Shown here: positions 48,531-59,157 of the stretch, piece after piece | Layout of the letters: every line of letters begins with the position of its first letter | Numbering within the stretch: the first letter of the stretch is position 1 | From: Xylaria sp. FL1777 | Taxonomy: Eukaryota > Ascomycota > Sordariomycetes > Xylariales > Xylariaceae | NCBI GenBank assembly: GCA_022578965.1 | Contig: MU400541.1 | Coordinates: forward strand, 62,001-126,000 | Direction of reading: 5' to 3' | DNA: 64,000 bases | Notes under the pieces: model-generated | Told to the model about the DNA's origin: nothing | Seen by the model: the letters and a program-made list of their open reading frames with translations, nothing else | Database searches by the model: none | Translations under genes and position numbers: made by a program

Positions 48531-50027
48531 TCAACGCCTAGAATTGAAGAAAAGGGAGACCCTCCCTCTAAGGGCTTGACTGACAGCATCACCTACATCG
48601 GTAGCAAACTTGGTCGACTGGAAAAGGATTCCTAGCTCTTGACTTGTGAGCCAGCTCGCCCGATCCATATTGCCAGATCCAAGAACAGTATATTCATCAT
48701 CGACCACGACCAACTTCAGGTGTGAGTGAACTGGCTCCTCTAATACGTGCTGGAGCTGGTTCTCCCGAAGCGGGTGAAAATAAAAGATCTCTAGAGATCC
48801 CGGTCTTGGTAGCAGAGCCTCTAGATCAAGTGTGGCACTCGAGTCTCCATTGCTGATTCCTCCAGCAGAATGTATGAAGCGCTTCATGAGTTTGTTATAT
48901 CGTTTAATGAATGAGTACAAGCACCATGAAGTGATTGTACCCCCGGTCAGTATTTGTTCCAAGATCATCATCCCTTTGCTTGTGACCACAGTTACATCGA
49001 TGCCTCGATTCAAGGCTACCTGCAGAGCATCAATCACGGTTGCAGATGTCAAATTTGGAGTCTGTATGTATATCTTCTTCTCGGCTATGGCGATGAGGCG
49101 TAGGATAGCACAGTTCAGAGGTGTAGACGGGGGATGTGGAGACTGCTGCCAAGGAAGAGGGCGAAATTGAGGATTACAGTGGTGGGATGAAGGCAATATT
49201 ATTGTTGGTATGTCACCAAGCTGCAGCGTTACCAGGTGCGTCGCCGGGCTTTGAATCGAGTCGAACATCGCTCTCTTATGGCTCGATATGATATCGGCCT
49301 GCTCCTGCGGGCCACCGGTGACTGGGGGTCGTTCGTATATCTCCAAATTCCGGTCCCAAACACTACGGTAGAATCTGAGTAGGGTGGTGACAGCGTGTCC
49401 GGTGATTTCAACACAGCCTTCCAGCCAGGGCTCCCATGACACGTTGGCACTCGGGAACCAGGCTCTCTGGCGATCAATAATGAGGAATTTAGGGTGCATT
49501 ACGCTAAAGGGCAAAAAGAACAAGCTCTTGATCTGCAAGTTGATGAGGCCTGCTTCTAACAGCTCGGGGTCGGGTAGTCCTAGCTTAGATACCCATGTTG
49601 AAGGGGGGTATGTGTAACCATCTTTCGACCTCGTATGGAATAATTTCTGGAAGAAGGATCTCGATGAAAAGCAGATGCGAACTTCCAAGGGCGACAGGAT
49701 ACTGCGAGCTGGGTCTGACTTTCGAATGTAATCCTCTCGTAGTTTAGCGAGCTGTTCGAGGGTCTCTCGCAAGGCGTTGAGAGTGGACGATGGTGACCAA
49801 AAGCATGTCACAAGAATGACTTCAAATTCCGCCTTGAGTATAGCCGGGAGTAGAGATCGGGTATAAATAGAGGCGCCTGTGCCTATTTCGAAAGACACTG
49901 GACGAGAGGTAGAGACCAAGGACTCGGGCTCAGAGCAAGGATACGAGGGAAAGTCATTGGGGCACGCGGAGCTCTGTTGTCTGATGGCATCTATCCATGG
50001 CTCTTTAAAGCGACTGAGGGGACTCAT
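48531..50027 (-). CDS. Phospholipase D family protein, two HKD motifs
   Basis: 498 aa in one exon, ATG at 50027 (MSPLSRFKEPW). Two phosphodiesterase motifs of the PLD superfamily are intact: MHPKFLIIDRQRAWFPSANVSW (about residues 178-199) and HSHLKLVVVDDEYTVLGSGNMDRASW (about 431-456), each HxK(x4)D followed by G/A-S-x-N. The spacing of roughly 250 residues is that of two-domain PLD enzymes in which both motifs form one active site with a phospho-His intermediate. EKKIYIQTPNLT before the second motif is also typical. No signal peptide, PX, PH or C2 domain is visible, so it resembles small bacterial/fungal PLD-like or cardiolipin-synthase-like enzymes rather than classical Spo14. The substrate is likely a phosphodiester lipid, but this is inference. 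Confidence 0.88.
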   Translation of the reverse strand: MSPLSRFKEPWIDAIRQQSSACPNDFPSYPCSEPESLVSTSRPVSFEIGTGASIYTRSLLPAILKAEFEVILVTCFWSPSSTLNALRETLEQLAKLREDYIRKSDPARSILSPLEVRICFSSRSFFQKLFHTRSKDGYTYPPSTWVSKLGLPDPELLEAGLINLQIKSLFFLPFSVMHPKFLIIDRQRAWFPSANVSWEPWLEGCVEITGHAVTTLLRFYRSVWDRNLEIYERPPVTGGPQEQADIISSHKRAMFDSIQSPATHLVTLQLGDIPTIILPSSHHCNPQFRPLPWQQSPHPPSTPLNCAILRLIAIAEKKIYIQTPNLTSATVIDALQVALNRGIDVTVVTSKGMMILEQILTGGTITSWCLYSFIKRYNKLMKRFIHSAGGISNGDSSATLDLEALLPRPGSLEIFYFHPLRENQLQHVLEEPVHSHLKLVVVDDEYTVLGSGNMDRASWLTSQELGILFQSTKFATDVGDAVSQALRGRVSLFFNSRR

Positions 50028-50697
50028 TTGTGCAGATTTCTTTGGTATTACTCGTCCGCGGTTCTCATGCTGATACTGAGGATCAGGAGTGCGGCTACCT
50101 GCCAGTTGGGTACAATGCGCAGTTAGGTGATGTGGCAGCTATAAGTAGTATTTACAATCGATGCATGATAAATAACTACTTAGAGGCTTAAGGAAAGGGA
50201 GAACTGTCTCGTTGGTTGGTCTAGATGATGATTCAGATAATGAAAGGTCTGCATAGTAAGGAGATGAGTGATAATAGAAGACAGACTCAATAAACCTACC
50301 TAGGGAGTCTTGTCCTTTTCCTTAAGCAGCTGAGAGCTCACCGAGGTCAGCAGGCTGCCAGGTGTAGGCATTGCGTGCCAGGCCGCCAGACTAGGCTTCT
50401 AGGCATCTTATCGATCTCACTAAAGACCTCTGCCAACTAGTACCTCATCAATGATATTTTGAATTATCAACTCCAATTTCTATCAAATTCTGAACTGCTT
50501 AGATTGATAGCGATTTATCTCGGGTGAATGCTTCATAGTAGGTACATAAAAATCAATAGCCTATGCATCTACCTCCGCATCATACAACATACCCTCTACA
50601 CTCTCAAATTATATACCAAGGAATATTTATGCAAGCCTGAATATGACATGATATGCGGCGGCGTCCGAACTCTCGTCCACCCGCTATCTCTTCCAGC
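50028..50697. other. Intergenic, no gene
   Basis: This holds the PLD-like gene's upstream region and the 3' end of the oxidase. It includes TAGGTAG- and CTACCTAGG-type words near 50,297. Nothing coding is recognised. Confidence 0.6.
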
Positions 50698-52283
50698 TCA
50701 TGCCACAGCTCCTGACTCGATGGAAGTTGGGTAATAGAAGAGCTCTTCGGGGTCGAGTTGTGTCTTCAGCCGCTGCAGCTTAGGTACACTTTGACCCCAA
50801 TACATTTCCTGTGCCGCTGTCCGGTTCAACGAGAGATCTGGATAGTTGATATACATGCCCCAGTCTGGTGCTGCGAGGGATTTGACCGTCGCTGAGGTCC
50901 ACTCATCCACCAGCTTAACTGCTTCTGCCGGCACCGTTGTTGTTGTGGACCGGAAGAAGAACTGTAGTATGTACAGCTTGTCGCGATGCGCATACGAGGA
51001 CAGCGCAGGATCAATATTCCATACGGCTGAATTCTTACCTCCTTGCACGTCAAGTTGGAAGAACCACGCGCCCGATACATTCTTCGCCTGGTCAAACCAA
51101 TAGTTCGCGAAACCTTGCGCCGCGACTCCGCTTAGGCCTTTGAGTTCTAAGCTCTTGCCATAGAACGTCTCTTGCTATAGCCGATTTCGTCAGCATTGCC
51201 CTTCAAACTATGCGGACCATCATAGACCAACCTCGTTGTGTGGATGCGTCTGGTTCAGGCTCATTGTTGCGAAGTGCTGCAGACTTCCAGGCCAGTCCGT
51301 CGTTCCTGTCGCAATAATGGAGCCTCCGGTCTTCGCCAGAAGTGGTGCCAGGGCATTTTGGAGCCCTGTCTTTTCACCGTAGTAAATTCCTTCTAGCTGG
51401 GTCATTCGCTGTGTACCCATAACGCGCATGTTCAATTCTGCCGGCATAGTATTGAGAGTATAGTCTTCAAGCGCTTCTAGTGCGGCTACTGAGGTCTCTT
51501 TCTTCAACGGCAGATTGGCAACGAACCAGGTCAAGTTTGCTGGAGGAGCAAATGTCTTGAGTTCGAACGACGTTACTACTCCGAAATTCGACCCGGCACC
51601 GAGCATTCCCCAGAAGAGGTCTGAATTCTCCGTTGCTGAAGAGTGGACAAGAGTTCCATTTGCTAACACGATGTTCAACCCAGTTATCCAGTCGAGGGCC
51701 AGTCCGTGGGTGTGAGAGCTCAACCCGAAGCCACCATGAAGAGCATGACCTGCTATTCCGACCCTAGAAGGTTGTTAGCCTGTGACCAGTCCTATTAGGA
51801 TAGTCTCATCACATACCCTGGACAGGTGCCATGTGCTATGGCACGTTTCCCTTGGGCCCAAAGTTCCACGGCAAGGTGGCCAAGCCGTGTACCTGGCTCT
51901 ACTGTAGCAATGTTCGTCTTATTATCTAGCTTGACGGCGAACATCCTGTCTAATTGAATGACCAGATGGCCATCCTCGCCTCCTAACCCATATGATGCGT
52001 AGCTATGACCACCACACTTGGGAGTCACCTTATATCCCGACTTAGCACCGCAGACGACCGCACTCTGGATTTGTTCTGTCGTTGTAGGTACCGCCACTAG
52101 GTCAGGCTTGTAGGCTAACAAGGAGTTGAACGGTCTCGTGTCCATCTCCCAGTCTTTTGAATCAAGCTGGTCAATAGCTGTCCCCGCCTCCGCCAGACAA
52201 TCTGCTAGGACTGCGCGCTTATTCAGCGCCGCCGCTCGCGACAGCCCAACGAGGAGCCCCAAACCAAAAATTGTCGTTCGCAT
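50698..52283 (-). CDS. Secreted AA7 oligosaccharide oxidase (bicovalent FAD)
   Basis: Predicted 491 aa from exons 52283-51817, 51763-51232 and 51174-50698; introns of 53 and 57 nt keep phase. An N-terminal signal peptide (MRTTIFGLGLLVGLSRAAA) indicates secretion. The FAD-binding PCMH domain shows CGGHSYASYGLGG, whose His is the 8-alpha flavin ligand, and HGTCPGVGIAGHALHGGFG, whose Cys is the 6-S-cysteinyl ligand; together they mark the bicovalent flavin of glucooligosaccharide oxidases (CAZy AA7). GMLGAGSNFGVVTSFEL is the second FAD strand. The C-terminal berberine-bridge segment ends NYPDLSLNR...LDPEELFYYPTSI. The family oxidises the reducing-end C1 of cello-, xylo- or chito-oligosaccharides to lactones, making H2O2 or reducing another acceptor. 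It is divergent from a secreted lactonase, a fitting partner. A BBE-type secondary-metabolite oxidase is the main alternative. Confidence 0.9.
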
Positions 52284-53930
52284 CTTGATCGCCTTTGTGT
52301 ATTGCTTACCTTGGTTTTCACGAGATTTTCTTCACAGGTCGGGGGTACGCTCCTTTTGAAGTCTTTCCTGGTTATGCAGAAAACCACTGACTGACTAACA
52401 CCTTGGGCGCTATGAGCCGCATCGCACGATTTTCTCAGAGGATGGTCATACCCAACAAAGTATAGATGAACGCATCGCGCTTCCCACGGTAACACGTCCC
52501 GATTAGTTAATATCCATTCAAACTCGATCGTCAGCTACGGGAATTATTTTAGTGCCTACCATTCATCCCATGGGGGTCTGTAGATTGGGCTCCTGGATTG
52601 TGGCGTGGATCGTCAGGTGCTTGGTAGCATGTCCCGACTTCATTTGACTGGGTACGTGTCTATGGCTATACCAGCTTGTGATCTGGTTTCTGGCTCCATA
52701 ATACGGAATACAGCCTATACGCTCAAGATTCAGTCGGTAGTCATATGCGCGGCGTCTATCTAGACGCTTCAATAGCCGCCCCAAACTTGATCTGCGTGGC
52801 CATTCTGCGGCATCACGAGTCTCTGAAGCTTGCATATTGTCAATAACGCTGGATTCGATACACAGTTTCGGTAGATGGTTGTGATTACGCTCGTATCACT
52901 ATGTCGCCTCGCTGTTTATTCGGCCTACCAATTTCATCGTCATATAGTAATTGGGATGCCTAGGCCACCCAGACGCTACTTTTCATTTCTCCTAATCAAT
53001 TCTCTCGCTTGTTCATGCCTATAAGGCCTTTACCTGATATCTTGGCTGACACAAAGCATAGCTGGCTGCTGGCGGTTGAATACCGAGCGAAGGCCGTAGA
53101 CGCCAAACCCAGACATCACAGGTAAGGCAATTACCCGGCCAGGTAACGCCGAGCTGAGATCACCATATCCTCTAGCCCTGCTCGGCTAACACTTACATGC
53201 TAGCAATGTCTGGGGTTCATCTACGTGGGAAAATTACCGGGTGGCTTGTCGATATTACACCGCGGCTATTCAGACATAATCCCGTCAACGTTATTATGCG
53301 CATTTTCCAGGCTTGCTACGTGATACGAAGCGTAGATAACGGTAGACTCATGGCTACGTACCAACGTCAACGCGCCAATGTCTCTCTGCATCAAAGCCGA
53401 TAAGTTTAAAATATACCATGTCAGGCCATGATGCAAGTCCAGGAGTACAATTCCGACGGGGAGCAGAAATCCCCGCATTCCCAGCCCACCGGGCCTCCTT
53501 AATCAAGCCGCGGGTGAATGTGCGATGACGGCCTAATTGCATTGACCCAGTCAGCCTCCAATTTCAAGCCCAAATTTCCACCCGTCCGACGATATATGAC
53601 ACAATCGGGAAATCGTTCCGCGCATTTACCAATTACGCTCGCGGAACCAGCCTGAACGGTCTACCAAGTTCTCAAACATCATCATGAGACAGACGCGTCC
53701 CCCACAATGCTCATGATCGACCGGAAGAGACCGACTGGTGCTTCACCCAAAGCTGAAAGGAGTCTAGGGTTAAGGCAGCGCAGCCAAACTCTCCGAGGTC
53801 GTGATGGGGTGACCTAGCACAAGTAAGTTCATGTATCGCCTCATCTAGCCCACTATTCTCAGATAATTCTCTTGTTTTCTTTTTCTACCGATATCGAGTA
53901 GATTTCTTGGCACGAGATAGGGAATTCAAG
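52284..53930. promoter_or_regulatory. Shared promoter region, AA7 oxidase / lactonase
   Basis: A 1.65-kb region separates two divergent secreted-enzyme genes. No gene is seen inside; several open frames here lack motifs. A symmetric CGGGGAGCAGAAATCCCCG lies at 53457-53475, about 455 bp before the lactonase ATG. Confidence 0.55.
53457..53475. promoter_or_regulatory. CGG-N13-CCG inverted site
   Basis: The sequence has 6-bp arms CGGGGA and TCCCCG around a 7-nt spacer. CGG half-sites in inverted orientation are the usual targets of fungal Zn2Cys6 dimers, so this may be an operator for one or both flanking genes. The role is inference. Confidence 0.35.
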
Positions 53931-55166
53931 ATGCCGTCGCTGAATCTCATCGTTCCGGTACTCCTTGGCCTGTCGCCCCATGTGCTCGGCGTAAGCTTAC
54001 TAGCATCGCATTACACGGGGAAGATATACTCGCTCTCCTTTAACAATAGCACTCTGACAGTCGGCTCATCTGTCGCCGGTGCTGGCAACCTGCCTGCCTG
54101 GCTGGGCCTCGACACAAGCAGCGGTGCCAAAACTGTGTACTCTGTTGACGAGGACTGGTTTGGAAGCGGCGTGCTTGCTTCCTTCACCGTAGGAGCGAAC
54201 GGCGATCTGATTCAGACGGGCAAGCTCACTTCCTTGGGGGCTAGTGTACATGGCACGCCTTACGCGAATTCAAAGTTTTTTGCTACGGTCGAATAGTATG
54301 CAATTCCACAACGTCCCCTACAATATAGTACGACTCACGATGTGCACAGTGACCCGTCCACCCTCACCACGTACGCCCTCCCATTTCAGGCGAGCGGCAA
54401 AGTATTACAGCAGTTCAAGTTCAACATGACGGCTCCAGGACCTAACCCACGGCAAAATGCGCCTCACCCACATGCAGCCCACGTCGACCCGACAGGAAAA
54501 TATCTCCTCGTGCCAGATCTCGGCGCAGACCTCATCCGCATCTTCAGCATTGACGCGACGACTGGTCGACTAACGGCCTGTGCTCCAGGCGAAACGGAAC
54601 CAGGTGACGGGCCGCGCCACGGCGCCTTCTGGGTGCCCAACGGCAACTCAACAAATGGTCTGATCTCAACAGATGGCCTGATGCTGTACACGGTGAACGA
54701 GCTCGGCAACTCAGTGACATCATGGACGACCTCTTACCCGGAGGGTAAATGTCTAGCACTAAAAAGACAGCAGACACTCCCCACTTACTCCGGTAACGCC
54801 CTGGCGACAGGCTCCAAGGCCGCCGAGGTGCACGTCGCAGGCAATTTCGTGTACGCGGCGAACCGCGCAGACCAGACGTTCGGCCCACAGCAGGATTCGC
54901 TCGCGACGTACAAGATCAACGTGAGCACGGGAGAGATCGCGTTGGTCGAGGCTACGAATGCCCATGCCTGGTTCCCGCGCACCTTTCAGATAAACAAGGC
55001 GGGCGACCTCGTCGCCGTCGGAGGCCAGACAAGCAGCAATGTCGCTATTATTAAGCGCGACCCCCAAACCGGGAAGCTGGGCGACCTCGTGGCTAACGTC
55101 CAGGTTGCCACGCCTGGGACGGAACAACAGGAGGACGGGCTTAGTGCCGTTATCTGGGTTGAGTAG
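53931..55166 (+). CDS. Secreted seven-bladed beta-propeller lactonase
   Basis: Predicted 393 aa from exons 53931-54295 and 54350-55166; the 54-nt intron starts GTATGC and ends ACTCACGATGTGCACAG. A signal peptide is clear (MPSLNLIVPVLLGLSPHVLG). The mature part has repeated propeller blades with the marks of the 6-phosphogluconolactonase/YbhE-like family: PHPHAAHVDPTGKYLLVPDLGADLIRIF, DGPRHGAFWVPNG, LYTVNELGNSV and WFPRTFQINKAGDLVAVGGQ. Members hydrolyse sugar or muconate lactones. Being secreted, it is unlikely to serve the pentose phosphate pathway; opening of extracellular aldonolactones made by the divergent AA7 oxidase is an attractive role. An earlier acceptor (TATAG at 54328) would give a 33-nt intron, too short for fungi, so the later one was chosen. 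Confidence 0.87.
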
Positions 55167-56237
55167 AGGACCCGGACGGCTTACTTAGTACATAAACCAG
55201 ATTGACTAAGGAGACAGAGGTGGGAAAGCCATTCTGGATCATTGACGCTATCCTTGGGGTTGTATCGTTTGTATATACGACGAGAACCAAAAATCAAAGA
55301 ACCTATATCTGTATTTTTCTATGAAGGTAAAATCAGTGGCCCTCATAATCTAACAGGTGGCGAGAAAACATAACTCCTCCCGTCATCCTCCGTGTAACAT
55401 GAGATCGCTTAACCCCTTATTCGGCCCGGGCTTCATCGCGGTACTGATGTCCGAATGCGATCGGCTTAAACCCTTTCAAATGGATGTGAGTAGCTTAAAA
55501 AATACCCAGAGATCTAAGATACGCGCGCATTCAGACCTGGTAAATCACAGCACGTATTGTATCGTAAGTAGGTACCTAGGTACATATGAAGCCGGCTAAA
55601 CGGGCCGCAAAGTGGAGAGGGGGGAAGAATATGGGAATATACAGTATCTATCTTAGGTAGCTAGTCATATTAATATCAAAGTTCGGCTGAGAGTATAGGT
55701 AGTCTTATCTTTCGTCTTATGGTGTACGTTCGTCGGTAGACTCCGGTATTACTTGGCCCTCTGTCGCTCTCTCTCTCCCTCCCGTTTACTAACTCAGGGG
55801 AAGCAACACCTTCCCTTCCCTTCCCTTTCCCCTCTACTTTGTTTTCCTTCTTCAACTTCTTTCCATAACGAGGGTTCGAATAAGGGTCTTCCATATTCGT
55901 GTTGTTTAGTGTCCAACAAGATTATTTGATGTCTGTTCCTTAACAGAATTAACCATTGTCGCAGACTCCGTTAAGTAGAATCAGTTTCTACAGCTTAAGA
56001 ATATACGGTATATCATTCCTTTTTCTTCAGGCGTCATAACCTCATGGTACGGTATCTACATTACCCGTAAAGGCGTTTTTGCGTCGAACGCATGCTAGAG
56101 AATCCTCCAGGTTAAAAAAAACATACACACACGAAGTATTCCGTCTTTCGCATTCCCGCTCCCAGAAGAAAGAACCCTGAAACTCCTTCAACCCGAATAC
56201 TGACTCCAACGCTCCCACCATAAAGCGAAGTCGCGAA
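55167..56237. other. Intergenic, no gene
   Basis: This lies between the convergent 3' ends of the lactonase and the BAR-domain gene. It contains a TACCTAGGTA palindrome (55573-55582) and CT-rich/CCCTT tracts at 55762-55840. No coding motif was found. Confidence 0.6.
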
Positions 56238-57259
56238 TCATACCGTGCCACTGATACTTAGTTCCCTGATCTCCTGCAAGACCTGCTCTACCCTCTGGTC
56301 GAGATGGCCTTGCGCGTATTGCTCCCTAGTGTCGGCATCAAGGTATTGCTGGACTTGGGCCATCCTGCTATACGCTTCGGCGCAGAACCGCAGTTGGATC
56401 TTGACGAGGGCCTCGAAGCTCGGATCTAGGTAGGGCACTCGCATGTCGATCAGCTGGGGCAATTCGCTAGATAGCTGATCGTTGAGTTGTTCGTATGCTG
56501 CTTTGGCCATTTCCATTTCTTTCTCGGTACGGGGGAGTTTTGTCACGTCCTTGTCTGGTTTCTCGGCTAGCTTTTTGACTTTCGCTCGCAGGGCATCGTA
56601 GTCGAGTAGTTTATGACCGCGCTTCTTGATACCTGAATGCATTGTTAGGGTAAACCTTTGGCGGACTTAAGGAGGGCTTCGGCGCATACATTCGTTCACG
56701 TCTGGGAAGTAGGCGCAGAAGCGGCTGATGGGTTCCAGCACAGTTGTTCTGAGTTTCGTCAGCGTTGGTCCATCTGGGCAGTGTCACACGTCATACCTGT
56801 ATGGGCCATCCAAAGCCTTGATGGTTTCTGCATCCAGGTCTTCTACAGCCTGTTTGTAACTCCTGCTAACGCCATCCTTTGCGCCGGACTCGCCGTAGAA
56901 GGCATCTATCGTCTCGGCTATGCGCATCTGCGACGCCGTCATGGCTACAACTGTGTTAGTTGCGGGCGTGCATCGCAGACTGCCAGAGTAGCGCCATATT
57001 ACCTCGCAATGAATCTAGGTATCCTCTCGCTTCTTTTTGCAGGCGCAAGGCGGCGGCCTCCATTGTGCGGAATCGCCTCTCTTCGACTTCGTAATCGCGG
57101 TCGTTCGTCTTCTCGACATGGCCGGTCTTCATCATGACCTGCGTCGTCGCCCGATTGACATTCTTCTTAAACCCTGAACGAGGGGATGGTGAGCATAGGG
57201 CCATCCATAAGTGCCATAGGGAATCTGGGCCGAGGCGTCACCGTACCTGCCCACGACAT
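56238..57259 (-). CDS. RVS161: BAR-domain protein, Rvs161/Hob3 orthologue
   Basis: Predicted 261 aa from exons 57259-57247, 57173-57003, 56944-56797, 56748-56690 and 56632-56238; all phases agree. The protein begins MSWAGFKKNVNRATTQVMMKTG and carries DREYE-like DRDYEVEERRFRTMEAAALRLQKEARGYLDSLR, KALDGPYRTTVLEPI, KKRGHKLLDYDALRAKVKKL, LPRTEKEMEMAKAAYEQLNDQL, ELPQLIDMRVPYLDPSFEALVKIQLRFC and a short end, SISGTV. The match to the yeast Rvs161 layout is continuous, with the same length (about 260-265) and no SH3 domain, which separates it from Rvs167. It forms a crescent dimer (with Rvs167 in yeast) that binds curved plasma membrane during endocytic scission and polarised growth. It is divergent to peptidyl-tRNA hydrolase, 588 bp apart. 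Confidence 0.95.
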
Positions 57260-57847
57260 GTTGGCCGTGTTGGAGTGTTCTCGACTATAGTATATGGAAT
57301 ATTTGCGCAAGTTATCGTCGTATAGGAAATTCGCTAAAAGGAAAAGATGGCCCAATGACACAGAACGCGGGCGAGTTGCGGGTGTCGGGTTTGCGTTGGT
57401 CTTCGCGGAAGGAAAAGGGGGTTGTGTAAGTAATAGAGCGAACGCCGGTAATGGTGATGTATGGTATTGGTGTTGGTATTGGTGTTGGTATTGGGGGAAG
57501 AGAGTTGGTGGGGAGCAATTGACTGATGTTTGTGGCTTGCTCTCTGCCTGGGCAGTACCTGGGGTCTGCCTGGGGTATCGGCAGGAAGAGCGACGTCAGC
57601 GAGGGGCGGTGCGCCGAAGGAATGCAGTGTAACTTAGGCATGTCACAGTCAAGCCACAGCGCACTTAGGTGATATCATGTAGCGTATAAGCCACATTTAC
57701 AGGGGCTAACAGCAGTGGTAAAATCCAAACCCCCAGCTTTGCTGACCTAACCAATCTTCAACCTTTCACCGTTGTACATCTTCTTTTGCGCCGCTCATTC
57801 TATCACGACAACATGTCTCATAATTCTGACAAGTGAAAAGCCACACG
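57260..57847. promoter_or_regulatory. Divergent promoter region, RVS161 / PTH
   Basis: A 588-bp region between two divergent housekeeping genes. It contains three near-perfect TATTGGTGTTGG-type 12-bp repeats at about 57462-57496 and a tiny upstream ORF before the hydrolase start (57813-57836). Confidence 0.6.
57813..57836 (+). promoter_or_regulatory. Upstream ORF (7 codons) before PTH
   Basis: ATG TCT CAT AAT TCT GAC AAG then TGA, ending 11 nt before the hydrolase ATG. It is a candidate translational control element, provided the transcript starts upstream of it. The alternative that it forms part of the protein through an intron does not work, because splicing at GTGAAA would remove the conserved VVSLGNQ strand. 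Confidence 0.4.
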
Positions 57848-58435
57848 ATGCTCCACCCTCGCTTCCTGGTTGTCAGCCTCGGCAACCAAGCACACTACTT
57901 CGACTGCCTGCACTCCGCCGGCCACTTTGCGCTCGCCGCCGCCCAGAAAGCCCTCGCTCCCTCGCAACCCCAGTTCGCGTCCGAGCGATATGGCAAGAAG
58001 TCGTGCAAGGCCTCGTCATCCTTCCCGTATACATTCATCCAAAGCCCTACCATGATGAACAACTGTGGCCCTTGGGTTCACGCCACCTGGAAGGAGATGC
58101 TGCAGATACACCAGCTCCAACCCAAGGAACTAGCACTAGTGCTCGTCCACGATGAGCTCGAGGCTACCTTTGGTGCCGTCAAGATACGCAAGTGGCAGGC
58201 CAGCCATCGCGGACACAATGGCGTCAAGAGCGTCAAGAAGAGCATGGATCCACTCGGTTACCCGAGCGACCACTGGTGTCGCATCACCATTGGCATCGGT
58301 CGACCCGAGGATAGGACATCAGACGTAGTTTCCGAATACGTCTTGCGCAAAATGAATTCACATCAGCTGAAGACGATAGACGCCGAGGTCGGGCCAAAGA
58401 TCATCCGTTGTCTACACGAACTACAGGATGAATAG
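57848..58435 (+). CDS. Peptidyl-tRNA hydrolase (Pth/PTH1 type)
   Basis: 195 aa, single exon. It releases tRNA from stalled peptidyl-tRNA, probably in mitochondria, where fungi use the bacterial-type enzyme. The fold's landmarks are present: FLVVSLGNQ (usual LGNPG), CLHSAGH with the catalytic His (usual RHNAG), SPTMMNNCGPWV (usual YMNLSG), LVHDELEATFGAVKIRK with the catalytic Asp, and RGHNGVKSV with the second essential His/Asn. The ATG at 57848 (MLHPRFL) is the first usable one. No long targeting peptide is visible. The GNQ in place of GNP and the degenerate Asn motif are mild departures. It is divergent to RVS161. Confidence 0.9.
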   Translation: MLHPRFLVVSLGNQAHYFDCLHSAGHFALAAAQKALAPSQPQFASERYGKKSCKASSSFPYTFIQSPTMMNNCGPWVHATWKEMLQIHQLQPKELALVLVHDELEATFGAVKIRKWQASHRGHNGVKSVKKSMDPLGYPSDHWCRITIGIGRPEDRTSDVVSEYVLRKMNSHQLKTIDAEVGPKIIRCLHELQDE

Positions 58436-59157
58436 GAGGACCGCGACGGAGCGCAAGCGAACCCCTGACCACCAAGGCACATTCGTGGATCGTAGTAACA
58501 ATCGTTTCACTAATCTCCCCACATTCCATTAGCCAACTATGTTGATACCTATTTCCTGTTCCGTATGAGGTGTAACTTTTCGCCAGGAGATCAGAGGTCC
58601 ATTTACTCACCAGGCGGTAATCAACATGTAACCGGCAACCATGGGAGCTTTTTCTATACACTGCTAAAAAAGCAGCCAACACCAAGCCCAAGGATTGTAA
58701 TTTGTCAAGTGCCAATAGAGACCAAAGTTCGAAAAAAAAAAATAAAGCCAGTAGTCACCCGGGCATTGGTTCCCCGGTCCCTGAGTAGATGGACTGGAAA
58801 CGGGAATGGAATATACCTCCTAAATAGGACAAGTCTGGTCGAGCAGTGGCCGGGTATAGTATGTTCTTGGTTCAGACTTCAGAAGCGTATCCGATACAAG
58901 CTTTAGCGCGAAGCCGAGTCTCATAACCTACACAGCACATGATCGTAGTCGCAGTTCCTAGAAGAATCACATGGCAGAGGTATGCCTTGGGCTTGTTTTG
59001 AGTAGAGAAATCCGGTTACGACCACATTGCGTGAAGACGTTGTGGGATTCTTCCCAACATATCGGCGAGAATTTTAAAACTTGGGCCTGGTTCCGACCGG
59101 CGCACTGGCACTCTACAAATGCCCTGGGCGTGAATTCGTGGTCCTCTTGAACTAAAA
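58436..59157. other. Intergenic, no gene
   Basis: This is the convergent space between peptidyl-tRNA hydrolase and the bZIP gene, presumably both 3' untranslated regions. An A-run (58730-58742) and AT-rich words are the only features. Confidence 0.6.

Noticed and set aside
54296..54328. 33-nt intron in the lactonase gene
   Set aside because: Phase-compatible but too short for fungal splicing; the 54-nt alternative ending at 54349 also keeps frame and has a branch-like ACTCAC.
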